NCBI RefSeq assembly: GCF_019343495.1
Contig: NZ_CP072549.1
Location: forward strand, 1,612,001 to 1,676,000
Origin: Acinetobacter lwoffii
Lineage (GTDB): Bacteria; Pseudomonadota; Gammaproteobacteria; Pseudomonadales; Moraxellaceae
DNA length: 64,000 bases
Direction of reading: 5' to 3'
Shown here in pieces: positions 8,579-17,600 of this stretch. Each line of letters starts with the position of its first letter. Within the stretch, counting starts at the first letter, position 1. Under the pieces are notes generated by a model. It saw nothing but the letters and a program-made list of their open reading frames with translations, was not told where the DNA came from and made no database searches. The position numbers were made by a program, and so were the translations under genes.

Positions 8579-9781
8579 TTATCGAATGGCGACTAATTTT
8601 AGTTGTCCATGATTTGTCAGCATCTTGTCTTCAACATCTATCGCGGAGGCCAAAGGCGTCAATAATACATATTCAGTTTGTGCAGGAATCTGGAGAACCC
8701 CTTCGATACGCTCATGTTGAATAATATTCGCCTGTTCTTCCTGATTTTTATAACCGCCCGCTCCTTCAAGCACACAGCCGCGACTGTCTAAAAACACAAC
8801 AAAAGGCCAATAATACGTTGGATTTTTCTGGCTAGAAGCATAAGAGTTGATCTGAATATTCTGGATATCGGATTGAAGCTTTACCACTTCAAAATCAAAT
8901 TCGTCTGCTTTAAGAGGTGCGCGAGGCCACAGGTTAACTGCTTTTTTAAGGCTGATTTCTTTCGCTTTTTTAATTTTCTTATCATTAAAACACTGCTTGC
9001 CTAAGCTCTTGATGGTCTCCGACTGTGAAATACGATAATAACTTTGAGCCAGTACCACAGGACCAGAATCTACTTCTGGCGTTTGAAACAAGGATTTTAA
9101 TACGGATTGTCCCACCCCTTTTTCACGTTCAATTGTCTGGATCCGGGTAGTTCCAATATTTTTATCTACTACTCCTTCGGGCATGCTATAGAAACGTTTT
9201 TTGCCTTCCAAATTAAATTCTTTATTTTCCAGATACTCACTATCCACATATTCAATGCCTTCAACTTGGCTAAATCCCGGTTTGTGTATAGTAGCAACAG
9301 AAGATTCAGTTCCAGCATCAGGATTTTGAATAGCTTGAGATTCCGGTTTTAATTGTGGTTTAGACTGAATCTTTTCTTGCGCGGTATGTAATTGTACTGG
9401 TTGTACTGGTTGTACTGGTTGTACTGGTTGTACTGGTTGTACTGGTTGTACTGGTTGTACTGGTTGTACTGGTTGTACTGGTTGTACTGGTTGTACAACC
9501 ATATTATGGTCATGCTTAGGTTTAACTTGCCTATTTTCTACGACGGGCAATTTTTCTATGTTTTGTCTTACAGGTATAGGCTGAACTGCTGCAGCTCCTA
9601 CTTTTTTCGACAATCGATATTTTTCCTCAGTTTTTTTCTCTGCATTATTACGTGGTACGACTAATGGTCGCCCATCCGGACCAATAATCGTAATAAATTC
9701 TTTAGCGCTTGTATAAAAAGACAAGGGGACCAGACTTAATACCAGTACCGTTGTCAATCCTACTTTCCCTGTCTTGATCAT
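8579..9781 (-). CDS. filE: Putative pilus assembly protein FilE with Val-Gln-Pro repeat
   Basis: A 400-residue exported protein: N-terminal signal peptide (hydrophobic core VLVLSLVPLSFY ending near TSA), the short motif GPDGRPLVVP, then a proline-rich linker made of eleven Val-Gln-Pro units at about residues 96-130, and a C-terminal domain of unknown fold. The VQP stretch is probably an extended, rigid spacer that could span the periplasm, as proline-rich linkers do in TonB-like proteins; this is inference. It is encoded by a perfect 9-bp tandem repeat. It lies 7 bases after filD, within the same transcription unit. Confidence 0.8.
   Translation of the reverse strand: MIKTGKVGLTTVLVLSLVPLSFYTSAKEFITIIGPDGRPLVVPRNNAEKKTEEKYRLSKKVGAAAVQPIPVRQNIEKLPVVENRQVKPKHDHNMVVQPVQPVQPVQPVQPVQPVQPVQPVQPVQPVQPVQLHTAQEKIQSKPQLKPESQAIQNPDAGTESSVATIHKPGFSQVEGIEYVDSEYLENKEFNLEGKKRFYSMPEGVVDKNIGTTRIQTIEREKGVGQSVLKSLFQTPEVDSGPVVLAQSYYRISQSETIKSLGKQCFNDKKIKKAKEISLKKAVNLWPRAPLKADEFDFEVVKLQSDIQNIQINSYASSQKNPTYYWPFVVFLDSRGCVLEGAGGYKNQEEQANIIQHERIEGVLQIPAQTEYVLLTPLASAIDVEDKMLTNHGQLKLVAIR
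9392..9496. repeat. 9-bp tandem repeat, 11 copies, inside filE
   Basis: The unit TTGTACTGG (plus strand) occurs eleven times without a mismatch from 9392 to 9490, followed by a partial TTGTAC. Each unit encodes Val-Gln-Pro on the minus strand, so gain or loss of a unit keeps the frame. The absence of silent differences between copies points to recent expansion or ongoing homogenisation. Confidence 0.97.
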
Positions 9782-9788
9782 TTCTTCC

Positions 9789-11453
9789 TTACCAACGCGT
9801 GCGATAGTTCAAACCTAAAATGGTAATTTTGGTATCTGTTTTTACATTCAAACCTGCATATGGGTTTAATAACAGGTTATTTACCCCGGTCTGGTTGGCT
9901 AAACTACTGGTATTTGCTGGAATCTGATCTTTGCTGCGCAAGAAACCAATTGATAGATCCAGATCAGTATCTGCATCAAAACGGTAACCAACACCTAAAC
10001 CAAATAACTGCGCACCATTGATCGGTACCATGGTATTACGCTTATTTTTCGGAATAGCACTGGTACGTGGCTCATAACCTGCCCGAAGCTTCAAACGGTC
10101 TGTAGCGGAATACTCAATCCCGATACCGAAGTTCCACGGCGATTCAAATCCCATCGGTAAAGCCAAGGTTGAGTCTGTAACATTGGCAGACAAAATTTTG
10201 GCAATTTTTAAGGCTGAAATAGTCCGATCAAATTCAAATTTAAATTCGTCCCAGACCTTGTAATCTGTCCAGCCAATATCAAAATTCACTTGCAAATCTG
10301 GCATCACTTTATATTTGATACCTGCCTGAAAATGCGCCGGATATTCAAAATCCTGCGACACTAGACCAGATTCACTCGATGGTATGTAAGTAGGAAATCC
10401 AAGAATTGCAGCCAGAATCTGGCCGGTCGGTGAGGTCATTAAACCTTTGATCATTTCCTGAGGAGCTTTTGCATTATCAATATGATATTTCCCTTTTAAG
10501 CGCATTTTTGCAGCACTTTGGTACACCATACCAAAACTAAAATCTTCGCGTGGTTCCCACAATATTCCCAGGTTATAGCTTGGGCTTAAGTTTTGCTCAA
10601 GCTCCAGTTGCATTTGACCAAACTTGCCAAATGGGTTCATCCCCTCATCAGCATTACAGATCCCGAGCAAAAGAATATCTGTAATAATGTCGGAATTTTC
10701 TTTAAAAGGCGTACACACGACTTCGTCGATCATACGCAACATCCCAATCAACTCATTCGGGAAACGCAAGTCCGTTTTCATCCCGATGGCTTGATAAGAC
10801 ATCCCGATAGAAGCACCAATCGACAGTTGGTCATTGACCTCATAACCGATGGATGGTGACAGATAAGTAATCCGCTCTAAAGCAACCTGCTGTCCCATAA
10901 AGTTTGCCGGGTTACCATCTTCATGACCAAAACCTGCCATGAGAGGAGCATAAACAGCAGTCGCATAAGTGGCTTTCGATCCAGGGGGATTGTATGCAAT
11001 CCCCATGGTCGGTGCAGTCAAAGGAAGGCCTTCCCCTAAATCCACCATTTTTTTCAGAAAAGGGACATAAAGACTGACATATTCCACATCGCCTTTTACC
11101 GGACCTTTAAAGTCAGTACACAAATCAGATGAAACTTCAGGACCGTCATTACAGACAATAGGATCATCAGAATAGCCAAATACGTTATATCCGGCCGGTA
11201 CTGAAAACTCACGCTGGATATCAAAATTAGCCACAATGATTTGCTGTTCGGTTTGCAGACCATCAATTTTAGTCAGTGCAGCCGGGTTAAAGTGGATGGC
11301 ATTGACCCCTGGAGGATCTGCGGTGACGGCATTCCCCATGGATAGTGCACGTAAATCAACTGAAAGGTTGGTTCCCAATTGTGCAAAGGTATAACTTGAA
11401 CAGCCCGCAAGAATGATTCCTGTCAATAACGGGCTAAGTCGAATGTTTTTCAT
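9789..11453 (-). CDS. filD: FilD, OmpP1/FadL-family outer-membrane barrel
   Basis: A 554-residue outer-membrane beta-barrel of the FadL/OmpP1 family, whose members move hydrophobic molecules across the outer membrane. Family marks are the mature N-terminus QLGTNLSVDLRALSMGNAVT followed by NPAALT, and a long series of amphipathic strands ending in an aromatic residue (NYRTRW). The signal region contains LAGCSS, so either lipoprotein processing or a conventional cleavage before QLG is possible. It sits 12 bases after filC and 7 before filE. Substrate unknown; a structural role in the fil machinery is an alternative. Confidence 0.83.
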   Translation of the reverse strand: MKNIRLSPLLTGIILAGCSSYTFAQLGTNLSVDLRALSMGNAVTADPPGVNAIHFNPAALTKIDGLQTEQQIIVANFDIQREFSVPAGYNVFGYSDDPIVCNDGPEVSSDLCTDFKGPVKGDVEYVSLYVPFLKKMVDLGEGLPLTAPTMGIAYNPPGSKATYATAVYAPLMAGFGHEDGNPANFMGQQVALERITYLSPSIGYEVNDQLSIGASIGMSYQAIGMKTDLRFPNELIGMLRMIDEVVCTPFKENSDIITDILLLGICNADEGMNPFGKFGQMQLELEQNLSPSYNLGILWEPREDFSFGMVYQSAAKMRLKGKYHIDNAKAPQEMIKGLMTSPTGQILAAILGFPTYIPSSESGLVSQDFEYPAHFQAGIKYKVMPDLQVNFDIGWTDYKVWDEFKFEFDRTISALKIAKILSANVTDSTLALPMGFESPWNFGIGIEYSATDRLKLRAGYEPRTSAIPKNKRNTMVPINGAQLFGLGVGYRFDADTDLDLSIGFLRSKDQIPANTSSLANQTGVNNLLLNPYAGLNVKTDTKITILGLNYRTRW

Positions 11454-11465
11454 ACGACGCCCCTA

Positions 11466-12671
11466 TTAACTGATTCTTTTACCAAAACCTAAAATATCAA
11501 GTGGGAATGACAGTCCCAACGAAACATCCGGTGCATCTTCGGTCAGCCCTAAGCCAACGGTACCATTAACAATGGTTTCTGGAGAAACTCGCACACCTAA
11601 GGAAATTGCAAAGGTAGAACTGGTCTGATCCGCAGCAGAATAACTTTCACCCGTGTTATAGTTAAATTCCGCACCAGTATTAAAGCTTTGCTGATAGGAC
11701 ATGGTCATCGAAACATCATAGTTAAATGAATATGCGAAACCAAAGGCAAAGCCTCCACTAACACCCGGTTCAAACTCCTCAATAATCCGGCTACCTCGAC
11801 GCTGATTCAGGCCCGATTCTTTAAAACCATAGTTCGCAGAAACTGATGCAAACAATACGACAGGATCAATATATTTACGTGTACTAGCACCTACTCCAGC
11901 AGAGTAATAGCCCTTTCCTGCTGCCAGATCTGTCGCAGCATTAATTTCATAAGGACTGTCACCCGTTTTGGTCGACAAATTTGCAAATAAAATCAGAGGC
12001 AGACGACCCGCTTTTAGTGGAAAGGGTTCCCAGCGAGCGCCCAAACTAATATCGCCCAAACCTGCAGTAGACGTATCTTTTAACAAGTCAGTTTTGGCCA
12101 CTAAAGGTAGAGATGCAGTCAAGGTCAGGTTATCTTTCACACCATATTGGAAAGTAAAAGTATTAGTCATACTATGTGTTGCATTTTCTTGAACACGTAG
12201 TTGATACAATTGGCCCTGAGCCATTTCAATATCGAGTTGAGTGTCTCGATAATAGGTATAATCAATATCGTAATATGATGAAATTTCACCTTGTTTTATC
12301 AGAGAGTATTGGCGTTCATTTGACGTAAATACTTCTTCCAGGTTAGCTGCCTGAGTAGCATCTCCTTCTTGTTGCTGTAAAGCTTGAGATGCATCTACTA
12401 CCTGGCCAGCCTGAGTCTCTACAGGTGCTGCTGTTTCCACGGCAGCCTCTTCAACTGCTTCATATCCACCTAGTTCCGATTCTTCTGCAGTCTGCGTTTC
12501 GACCTGCCCGGTTTGAGCCGGTACAGATGCAGCAGTTTCAACAACAACTTCTTCATCAACCGTTTCGTATTCACCTAGTGCTGGTTCTTCTGCAGCAAAT
12601 GCAACGCCCATTACCATTTGAATGCTCAGTGCCAAGAACGTCTTGTTCATCCATTTACTGTTCATATCCAT
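11466..12671 (-). CDS. filC: FilC, outer-membrane transporter-like barrel with repeated acidic N-terminus
   Basis: A 401-residue protein. After a signal peptide (cleavage near VAFAAEE) come two copies of an acidic, Glu/Val/Ala-rich stretch of about 30 residues (LGEYETVDEE and LGGYEAVEEA), then a short helical segment (LEEVFTSNERQYSLIKQG) and a beta-barrel of about 270 residues with alternating polar and hydrophobic strands (for example NTFTFQYGVKDNLTLTASLP, GLGDISLGARWEPF). A helical or extended N-terminal part ahead of a small barrel resembles the layout of FapF, the amyloid exporter of Pseudomonas; I could not test this by alignment. It follows filB by 34 bases. Confidence 0.8.
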   Translation of the reverse strand: MDMNSKWMNKTFLALSIQMVMGVAFAAEEPALGEYETVDEEVVVETAASVPAQTGQVETQTAEESELGGYEAVEEAAVETAAPVETQAGQVVDASQALQQQEGDATQAANLEEVFTSNERQYSLIKQGEISSYYDIDYTYYRDTQLDIEMAQGQLYQLRVQENATHSMTNTFTFQYGVKDNLTLTASLPLVAKTDLLKDTSTAGLGDISLGARWEPFPLKAGRLPLILFANLSTKTGDSPYEINAATDLAAGKGYYSAGVGASTRKYIDPVVLFASVSANYGFKESGLNQRRGSRIIEEFEPGVSGGFAFGFAYSFNYDVSMTMSYQQSFNTGAEFNYNTGESYSAADQTSSTFAISLGVRVSPETIVNGTVGLGLTEDAPDVSLGLSFPLDILGFGKRIS

Positions 12672-12705
12672 TTCACCATTTTAATTTTTATTACTGTTTT
12701 TCGTT

Positions 12706-13539
12706 TTATTTATTCTTGTAATACAGTCTCAGGAAGTTATGTTGATATTCCCCAAATTTTTCTGACTCTGTATTACGATTACGGTCCATACGGATCGTAG
12801 AAGCTTTATCAGCAATTTTGTCCATATAAAATTGTGGATACTGCATGTCAACCAAGGCATAGCGATTGATCGTAGCATCTTCTACATGGCGCATATCTGA
12901 TTCTTTTAATGCTAGAAAATTTTTACGATATTGTTCAGGTACATTAATCAGGAACAAAGTATTATTTTCCCAAATATCCTGAAAACGCCGTTCCTCAAAA
13001 CTGATATTACCAAGTGCCGGATCTGCAACATAAACCCGGCCATTTTTATAACCTTTATAAACTACAAAATGCTTAAATCCCGCATAAGAAATCGGAACAA
13101 TGGCAGGCTGATCTTGATTGACTAAATCTTTGAACTCTCCTCGATATCCTCCACTTTCCAATCCTAAGGCTGAAACGAAGCGCTTCATATCAAGCAGAGA
13201 AAAACTACGGCGTTCAACAATTTTATCCGTTTCACCGAATTTCATTAGCCCACTCATGACTTGCTGCTCATCCAGCTGCGTACCGACATAACCATTGAGG
13301 AGGGTCGTCAGTGCTGCTGAACCACAACTATAATCATAAGCTTGACGTACAATGCCCTGAAATTGATCCAGAAGTGCCGGTTTTACTTCCACAGCTTCAC
13401 GGTGCATACGTACAAAAGAGTCATTTCTTGAATCAAGAACTTCAGTATAGTGAACAGCACCATTCGGCTGTTTTTTGATATCCAGAGCTTCTTTGGCAGC
13501 GTAATACATCAATGCCGAGCCCAACGCGATCTCTAACAT
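12706..13539 (-). CDS. filB: FilB, C39-family (double-glycine-type) peptidase
   Basis: A 277-residue protein with a papain-like C39 domain at about residues 55-200. The cysteine lies in QAYDYSCGSAALTTLL with its upstream Gln; the catalytic His is in GFKHFVVYKGY, and the third residue of the triad is the Asp in VYVADPALG. All expected catalytic residues are present, so it is probably active. The N-terminus is hydrophobic (MLEIALGSALMYYAAK), perhaps an uncleaved anchor. C39 peptidases usually trim leader peptides, and in Pseudomonas fap operons a C39 protein (FapD) accompanies amyloid export. No bacteriocin ABC transporter is present. It lies 188 bases after filA, behind a terminator hairpin. 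Confidence 0.83.
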   Translation of the reverse strand: MLEIALGSALMYYAAKEALDIKKQPNGAVHYTEVLDSRNDSFVRMHREAVEVKPALLDQFQGIVRQAYDYSCGSAALTTLLNGYVGTQLDEQQVMSGLMKFGETDKIVERRSFSLLDMKRFVSALGLESGGYRGEFKDLVNQDQPAIVPISYAGFKHFVVYKGYKNGRVYVADPALGNISFEERRFQDIWENNTLFLINVPEQYRKNFLALKESDMRHVEDATINRYALVDMQYPQFYMDKIADKASTIRMDRNRNTESEKFGEYQHNFLRLYYKNK

Positions 13540-13685
13540 AATTATTAACTTTTCTTATAATGGGCATGATGTGCCTATTTTTCTTTTTATAGAGCATTCA
13601 CTCTACTTCCCTGTAACTAGAAAGATACCTGTTTTTTCAAAAAAATACAGTATTTTTTTTATTTTTTAGATAAGTGATATAGTCA

Positions 13686-13717
13686 TAAAAAAGCGCGTGT
13701 AAACACGCGCTTTTTTT
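13686..13717 (-). terminator. Terminator/attenuator between filA and filB
   Basis: AAGCGCGTGT and ACACGCGCTT form a 10-bp perfect stem, followed on the minus strand by A/T-rich sequence. It stands just past the filA stop, with filB in the same direction, so it probably lets filA be made in excess over filB-F. Confidence 0.85.
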
Positions 13718-13727
13718 AAAATAAAGA

Positions 13728-14795
13728 TTAGTGACCTGAAATAGTAATAATTGCGCCTTTTGTATAACTACCCTGAGCTTGAGAGTAGAATGTTTGTAAG
13801 CCTTGAACTTCCATATCACCAATTGATGATCTTGCTTCACGGTTACCTAAATGAATACCTTGAATGTATTGATCTTTAGCACCCGTATCATTACTTACAA
13901 TACGAATATGTGCTGCTTTACCCACAGTATTAGATGTGCCTACATAAGCATCATTAAATACTGAAATGTTTTGGCTAATCGTTAAATCATTAGACTTCGA
14001 ATCTGCAATTTTAATACTTTCAATGAAGATCTCACCAGATTCACGTGTAGTTACTGGAGTTGTACCTGAAAGTCCCACAGTTACACCTTTAGTTGAATTA
14101 TCCAGAATACCTAGATTTTTAATTTCTAGGCCACCAACCATTTTAGTATTCAGTTTGATCATCGCACCTTGTGGAGCAGCACCCAGTTGAATATTGGCAT
14201 TTATCACACCAGTTTTAACGTCAAAACCACTGAGGATATCATTTATAACCGCACCTCCACCTCGACGAATTGTATCTACATTATCACCTACACCTTTTAC
14301 GCCAGATGCAGTTACACCAATTCGACCGATCTTGATATCAAGACCTGATACTTGTGCTGCAATATTAATGAAAGGATTAGCCCCCCCTGCACCAGCATCT
14401 GAATCAATCACCAAGTCAGCAAGGTTACGGGATGCAAGTAAGTAAGCACCACCATCATCATAGTTAGCACCAATTACTACACCATGAGTTGCAGTAGTCG
14501 GATTAGCAAGAGCAGCGGCATCAGGAGCTACATCAGTCTTACCACGGATTACGATCGCACCTGCTGTAGAAGTACCTCCGAAACCCGCCTCATTTGCAAC
14601 ACCTTTAGGTGCCAAACCGTCGTTATCATGGATAAATAATTTTTCAATAGCAATTTTCGAGATGCCGATACCAATTGTCAAACCGTCTTGACCCGTTGTT
14701 TCGCTTAGAGATGCATCATCCATTGCTTGCATCGCCATCGCATTGGCACTAAATGCAACTGAAGTCGCTAAAACTAATTTTGTAAATTTTTTCAT
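13728..14795 (-). CDS. filA: FilA, abundant secreted filament-like protein (putative)
   Basis: A 355-residue exported protein at the head of the fil cluster. It has a classical signal peptide (MKKFTKLVLATSVAFSANAMA) followed by the motif MDDASLSETTGQDGLTIGIG, shared by a family of Acinetobacter and Pseudomonas surface proteins. The mature part is rich in Gly, Ala, Asp, Asn and Ile, with few aromatics and no cysteine seen, which fits a beta-structured repeat or fibre subunit. A strong ribosome-binding site (GGGAGAG) precedes the ATG, and a terminator follows the gene; both fit high expression. The fibre role is inferred; no experiment is implied. Confidence 0.8.
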   Translation of the reverse strand: MKKFTKLVLATSVAFSANAMAMQAMDDASLSETTGQDGLTIGIGISKIAIEKLFIHDNDGLAPKGVANEAGFGGTSTAGAIVIRGKTDVAPDAAALANPTTATHGVVIGANYDDGGAYLLASRNLADLVIDSDAGAGGANPFINIAAQVSGLDIKIGRIGVTASGVKGVGDNVDTIRRGGGAVINDILSGFDVKTGVINANIQLGAAPQGAMIKLNTKMVGGLEIKNLGILDNSTKGVTVGLSGTTPVTTRESGEIFIESIKIADSKSNDLTISQNISVFNDAYVGTSNTVGKAAHIRIVSNDTGAKDQYIQGIHLGNREARSSIGDMEVQGLQTFYSQAQGSYTKGAIITISGH

Positions 14796-15054
14796 TGTTT
14801 ACTCTCCCAAGAGTACTATTTTTTTTGGTTGTGAATTACTCAGTGTTTAGGCTGTATTTTTTATTTTCTGACAGCTTAAGCATCTTTCCTTGAGTAATTT
14901 GTTAGCCCACTTAAATTAGCGTCGAGTCAAATTTTGATCAACTGTTGTTGGTCGCAATCTGTCGCTTACCGATAAACGGTATTTCATGATTTAAAAATAT
15001 TTTCCTGGCTTCTTGATATAAAATAGTAAGTCATATCGAACTCTCCATAACTGA

Positions 15055-16386
15055 ATGACCGAAGCTCTCTATCATCGTCCCTTAAAGTTTGAATCACGTC
15101 TGGTTACAGATCTATTATCCGCATTGAAGACATTGAATCATCTAGTGTATTTAAATAATAATGGTCGGCCTTTTATTGCCTGCTGCGCTCAAGAATATTT
15201 TGTTGCGCAGACATCACAAATTCAGTCTTTTAAAAGAATAGGGATTGAACAGTATCAACCCAGCCCATCTGAATTTAATTTAGTGATTAATGCATTAAAA
15301 ACTCCTCAAGAGAATGGCTTTCATGGAGGCTATGTTGGCTTTATCGGCTACGATTATGCGGCTCAACAATATATTCAGTATCCAGACCGTCCTCAACCTG
15401 GTTTATTTATTGGTCAATTTCCTTCCTACATTAAACCAATCTCTGATGGCTGGATGTTCTATAGTGATGATCCACAGGCAGAACAAATTTTCAATCATAT
15501 TCAGAACTTACTTAATCAAGATAAAATTCACTCGACATTTCATTTAAAAAATCCTTGTATCTCACGCTGGACTAAATCTGTTTATACTCAGGCTTTTCAG
15601 AAAATTCAGGACTATATTGTTGCAGGTGACTGCTATCAGATTAATCTGACCCAAGAGTTTAAAGGTCGTGCCCAAGGCTCCCTCTTAGCAACTGCCCAAG
15701 CATTCTGGACATTAACCGAAGCGCCCTATGCCGGTTATTTGCGTATTGGTGATTTTGAATTACTCAGCTGCTCACCCGAGTTATTTATTGACTTCGAAAA
15801 AAATCGGAAAATTATCACCAAACCAATTAAAGGCACCATGCCACGCTATACAGATCCAGTGCTGGATGAACAATCTAAACAAACCTTAAAAGCATCGGAA
15901 AAAGATCAAGCAGAAAATGTCATGATTGTGGATTTATTACGTAATGATTTAAGTGTGTATGCGGAAACAGGTTCGGTTAAAACACCCAAATTATTTAATA
16001 TCGAAAGTTTTAATCAAGTACATCATATGGTGAGCGAAGTTGAAGCGACCTTAAAAGCAGATATCAATCCTTTCGAGGTGTTAATGTCAGCCCTACCAGG
16101 TGGCTCAATTACGGGTGCGCCTAAAATTCGTGCCATGCAGATTATTGCTGAACTGGAAGGTGTAGCACGTGGGGCTTATTGTGGATCAATGGGTTATTTT
16201 AATTTTGATGGTACCGGTTCCTGGAACATTCTGATTCGTTCCATCCAAAAATATCAAGAAGATGTTTCTTTATGGGCGGGTGGTGGTATTACCATTTCTT
16301 CGGATTGTGATGCAGAATATCAAGAATGTTTTGATAAAGTTTCAGCGATGCTGGATCTGTTAAATACGTGGTATCAGCCTAAATAA
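15055..16386 (+). CDS. pabB: Aminodeoxychorismate synthase component I
   Basis: Converts chorismate and ammonia to 4-amino-4-deoxychorismate for folate synthesis, working with the PabA glutaminase and PabC lyase. The chorismate-binding domain occupies the C-terminal two-thirds. The motif KPIKGTMPR carries the lysine nucleophile that separates PabB from anthranilate synthase TrpE (Ala in that place), and DLLRNDLS and LPGGSITGAPK are conserved active-site segments. The length of 443 residues is normal. It is divergent from filA (259-base gap) and ends at its own terminator. Confidence 0.93.
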   Translation: MTEALYHRPLKFESRLVTDLLSALKTLNHLVYLNNNGRPFIACCAQEYFVAQTSQIQSFKRIGIEQYQPSPSEFNLVINALKTPQENGFHGGYVGFIGYDYAAQQYIQYPDRPQPGLFIGQFPSYIKPISDGWMFYSDDPQAEQIFNHIQNLLNQDKIHSTFHLKNPCISRWTKSVYTQAFQKIQDYIVAGDCYQINLTQEFKGRAQGSLLATAQAFWTLTEAPYAGYLRIGDFELLSCSPELFIDFEKNRKIITKPIKGTMPRYTDPVLDEQSKQTLKASEKDQAENVMIVDLLRNDLSVYAETGSVKTPKLFNIESFNQVHHMVSEVEATLKADINPFEVLMSALPGGSITGAPKIRAMQIIAELEGVARGAYCGSMGYFNFDGTGSWNILIRSIQKYQEDVSLWAGGGITISSDCDAEYQECFDKVSAMLDLLNTWYQPK

Positions 16387-16388
16387 AT

Positions 16389-16417
16389 AAAAAGCGAATC
16401 ATTTGACTCGCTTTTTT
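16389..16417 (+). terminator. Intrinsic terminator after pabB
   Basis: AAAGCGA and TCGCTTT form a stem followed by a T run, directly after the pabB stop. Confidence 0.8.
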
Positions 16418-16421
16418 CTAC

Positions 16422-16493
16422 AAATCCACCCTAACCCTCCTTTAGTAAAGGAGGGAAATCCTCCCTTTTCAAAGGGAGGCTAAGAGGGATTTT
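16422..16493. repeat. Intergenic palindromic repeat next to hisC
   Basis: Two tandem hairpins (CCCTCCTTTAGTAAAGGAGGG and CCTCCCTTTTCAAAGGGAGG) are flanked by imperfect outer arms AAATCCACCCTAA and CTAAGAGGGATTT. The structure is that of a REP/MITE-like intergenic element. It touches the hisC stop codon. Confidence 0.65.
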
Positions 16494-16495
16494 AA

Positions 16496-17584
16496 TCACA
16501 CCAAAATCTCATTTTTTAGTGTATCGACTAAACGCTGATTTTGCTCATCTGTACCAATAGTAATTCGCAAGAACTGGTTAATACGTGGCTTGTTAAAATA
16601 ACGCACGATAATGCCACGTTCACGCAACTCACTTGCAAGTTCGCCCGCATCCTTAGATGGCAATGAGGCAAAAATAAAGTTGGCACTCGATGGTAAAACT
16701 TTAAAACCAAGCTCATTTAATTGGGACACCAACTTTTCACGACTCTTAATCACTTTTGCATTTTGTGCTTCAAAGTAGGCTTGATCTTCAAATGAAGCGA
16801 CCGCTGCAGCAATCGCAAAACGGTCCATCGGATAGGAGTTAAAGCTATTTTTGACTGCTTCAAGTGCTGCAATCAAATGTGGCTGGGCAATCGCGAAACC
16901 AACACGTAACCCTGCAAGAGAACGTGACTTCGAAGTAGTTTGACATACGACTAAATTTTCATATTTTTCAACCAGCTTGACTGCTGATTCGGCACCAAAA
17001 TCCACATAGGCTTCATCAATCACCACCACTGAATCCGGATTGGCTTGCAGAATTTCCTCAATGGCTACCAAGCCTAGATCAATACTAGTCGGTGCATTAG
17101 GGTTAGTGATAATAATGCCACCATTAGCTTGTTTATAGTCATTTACAACAATTTCAAAGTCATCATTCAGTGGCAAGATTTTGGTTTTGACGCCGAAAAA
17201 CTGACTATAAACCGGATAGAAACTATAGGTAATATCTGGATAAAGTACAGGCCGTTCTTGAACAAAAAATGCTTTAAAGATATGTGCCAAAATCTCATCT
17301 GAGCCATTGCCGACAAAGACAGTTTCAACAGGTACATTTTGCTGTTTAGCGATCGCCTGTTTCAGTTCAGACGCATCCGGATCTGGATATAAACGCAAAA
17401 CGTCTGCTGAATTTGCCAATACCTGTTGTACTGCCGCAACCACTTTGGGTGATGGCGGATACGGATTTTCATTGGTATTAAGTTTTAAAATATTCTGGAT
17501 TTTTGGTTGTTCGCCTGGGATATACGGTTCTAATTCACGTACTTCAGGACTCCAAAAACGCATTTGTTCTGTTGTGATATTCAT
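16496..17584 (-). CDS. hisC: Histidinol-phosphate aminotransferase
   Basis: PLP-dependent class-II-type aminotransferase converting imidazole acetol phosphate to histidinol phosphate. The PLP lysine lies in TTSKSRSLAGLRVGFA; other marks are NTNENPYPPSP near the N-terminus, VGNGSDEIL, ITNPNAPTS and VVIDEAYVDF. The length of 362 residues is typical. It lies downstream of hisD, but the two are separated by a 148-base stretch full of inverted repeats, and another repeat follows its stop. A common transcript is possible. Confidence 0.94.
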   Translation of the reverse strand: MNITTEQMRFWSPEVRELEPYIPGEQPKIQNILKLNTNENPYPPSPKVVAAVQQVLANSADVLRLYPDPDASELKQAIAKQQNVPVETVFVGNGSDEILAHIFKAFFVQERPVLYPDITYSFYPVYSQFFGVKTKILPLNDDFEIVVNDYKQANGGIIITNPNAPTSIDLGLVAIEEILQANPDSVVVIDEAYVDFGAESAVKLVEKYENLVVCQTTSKSRSLAGLRVGFAIAQPHLIAALEAVKNSFNSYPMDRFAIAAAVASFEDQAYFEAQNAKVIKSREKLVSQLNELGFKVLPSSANFIFASLPSKDAGELASELRERGIIVRYFNKPRINQFLRITIGTDEQNQRLVDTLKNEILV

Positions 17585-17600
17585 TTTGTATTCTCTTTAA

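Noticed and set aside
9392..9664. Plus-strand ORF encoding a repeated Tyr-Trp-Leu protein
   Set aside because: It is the antisense reading of the filE tandem repeat; filE on the other strand has a signal peptide, operon context and full length.
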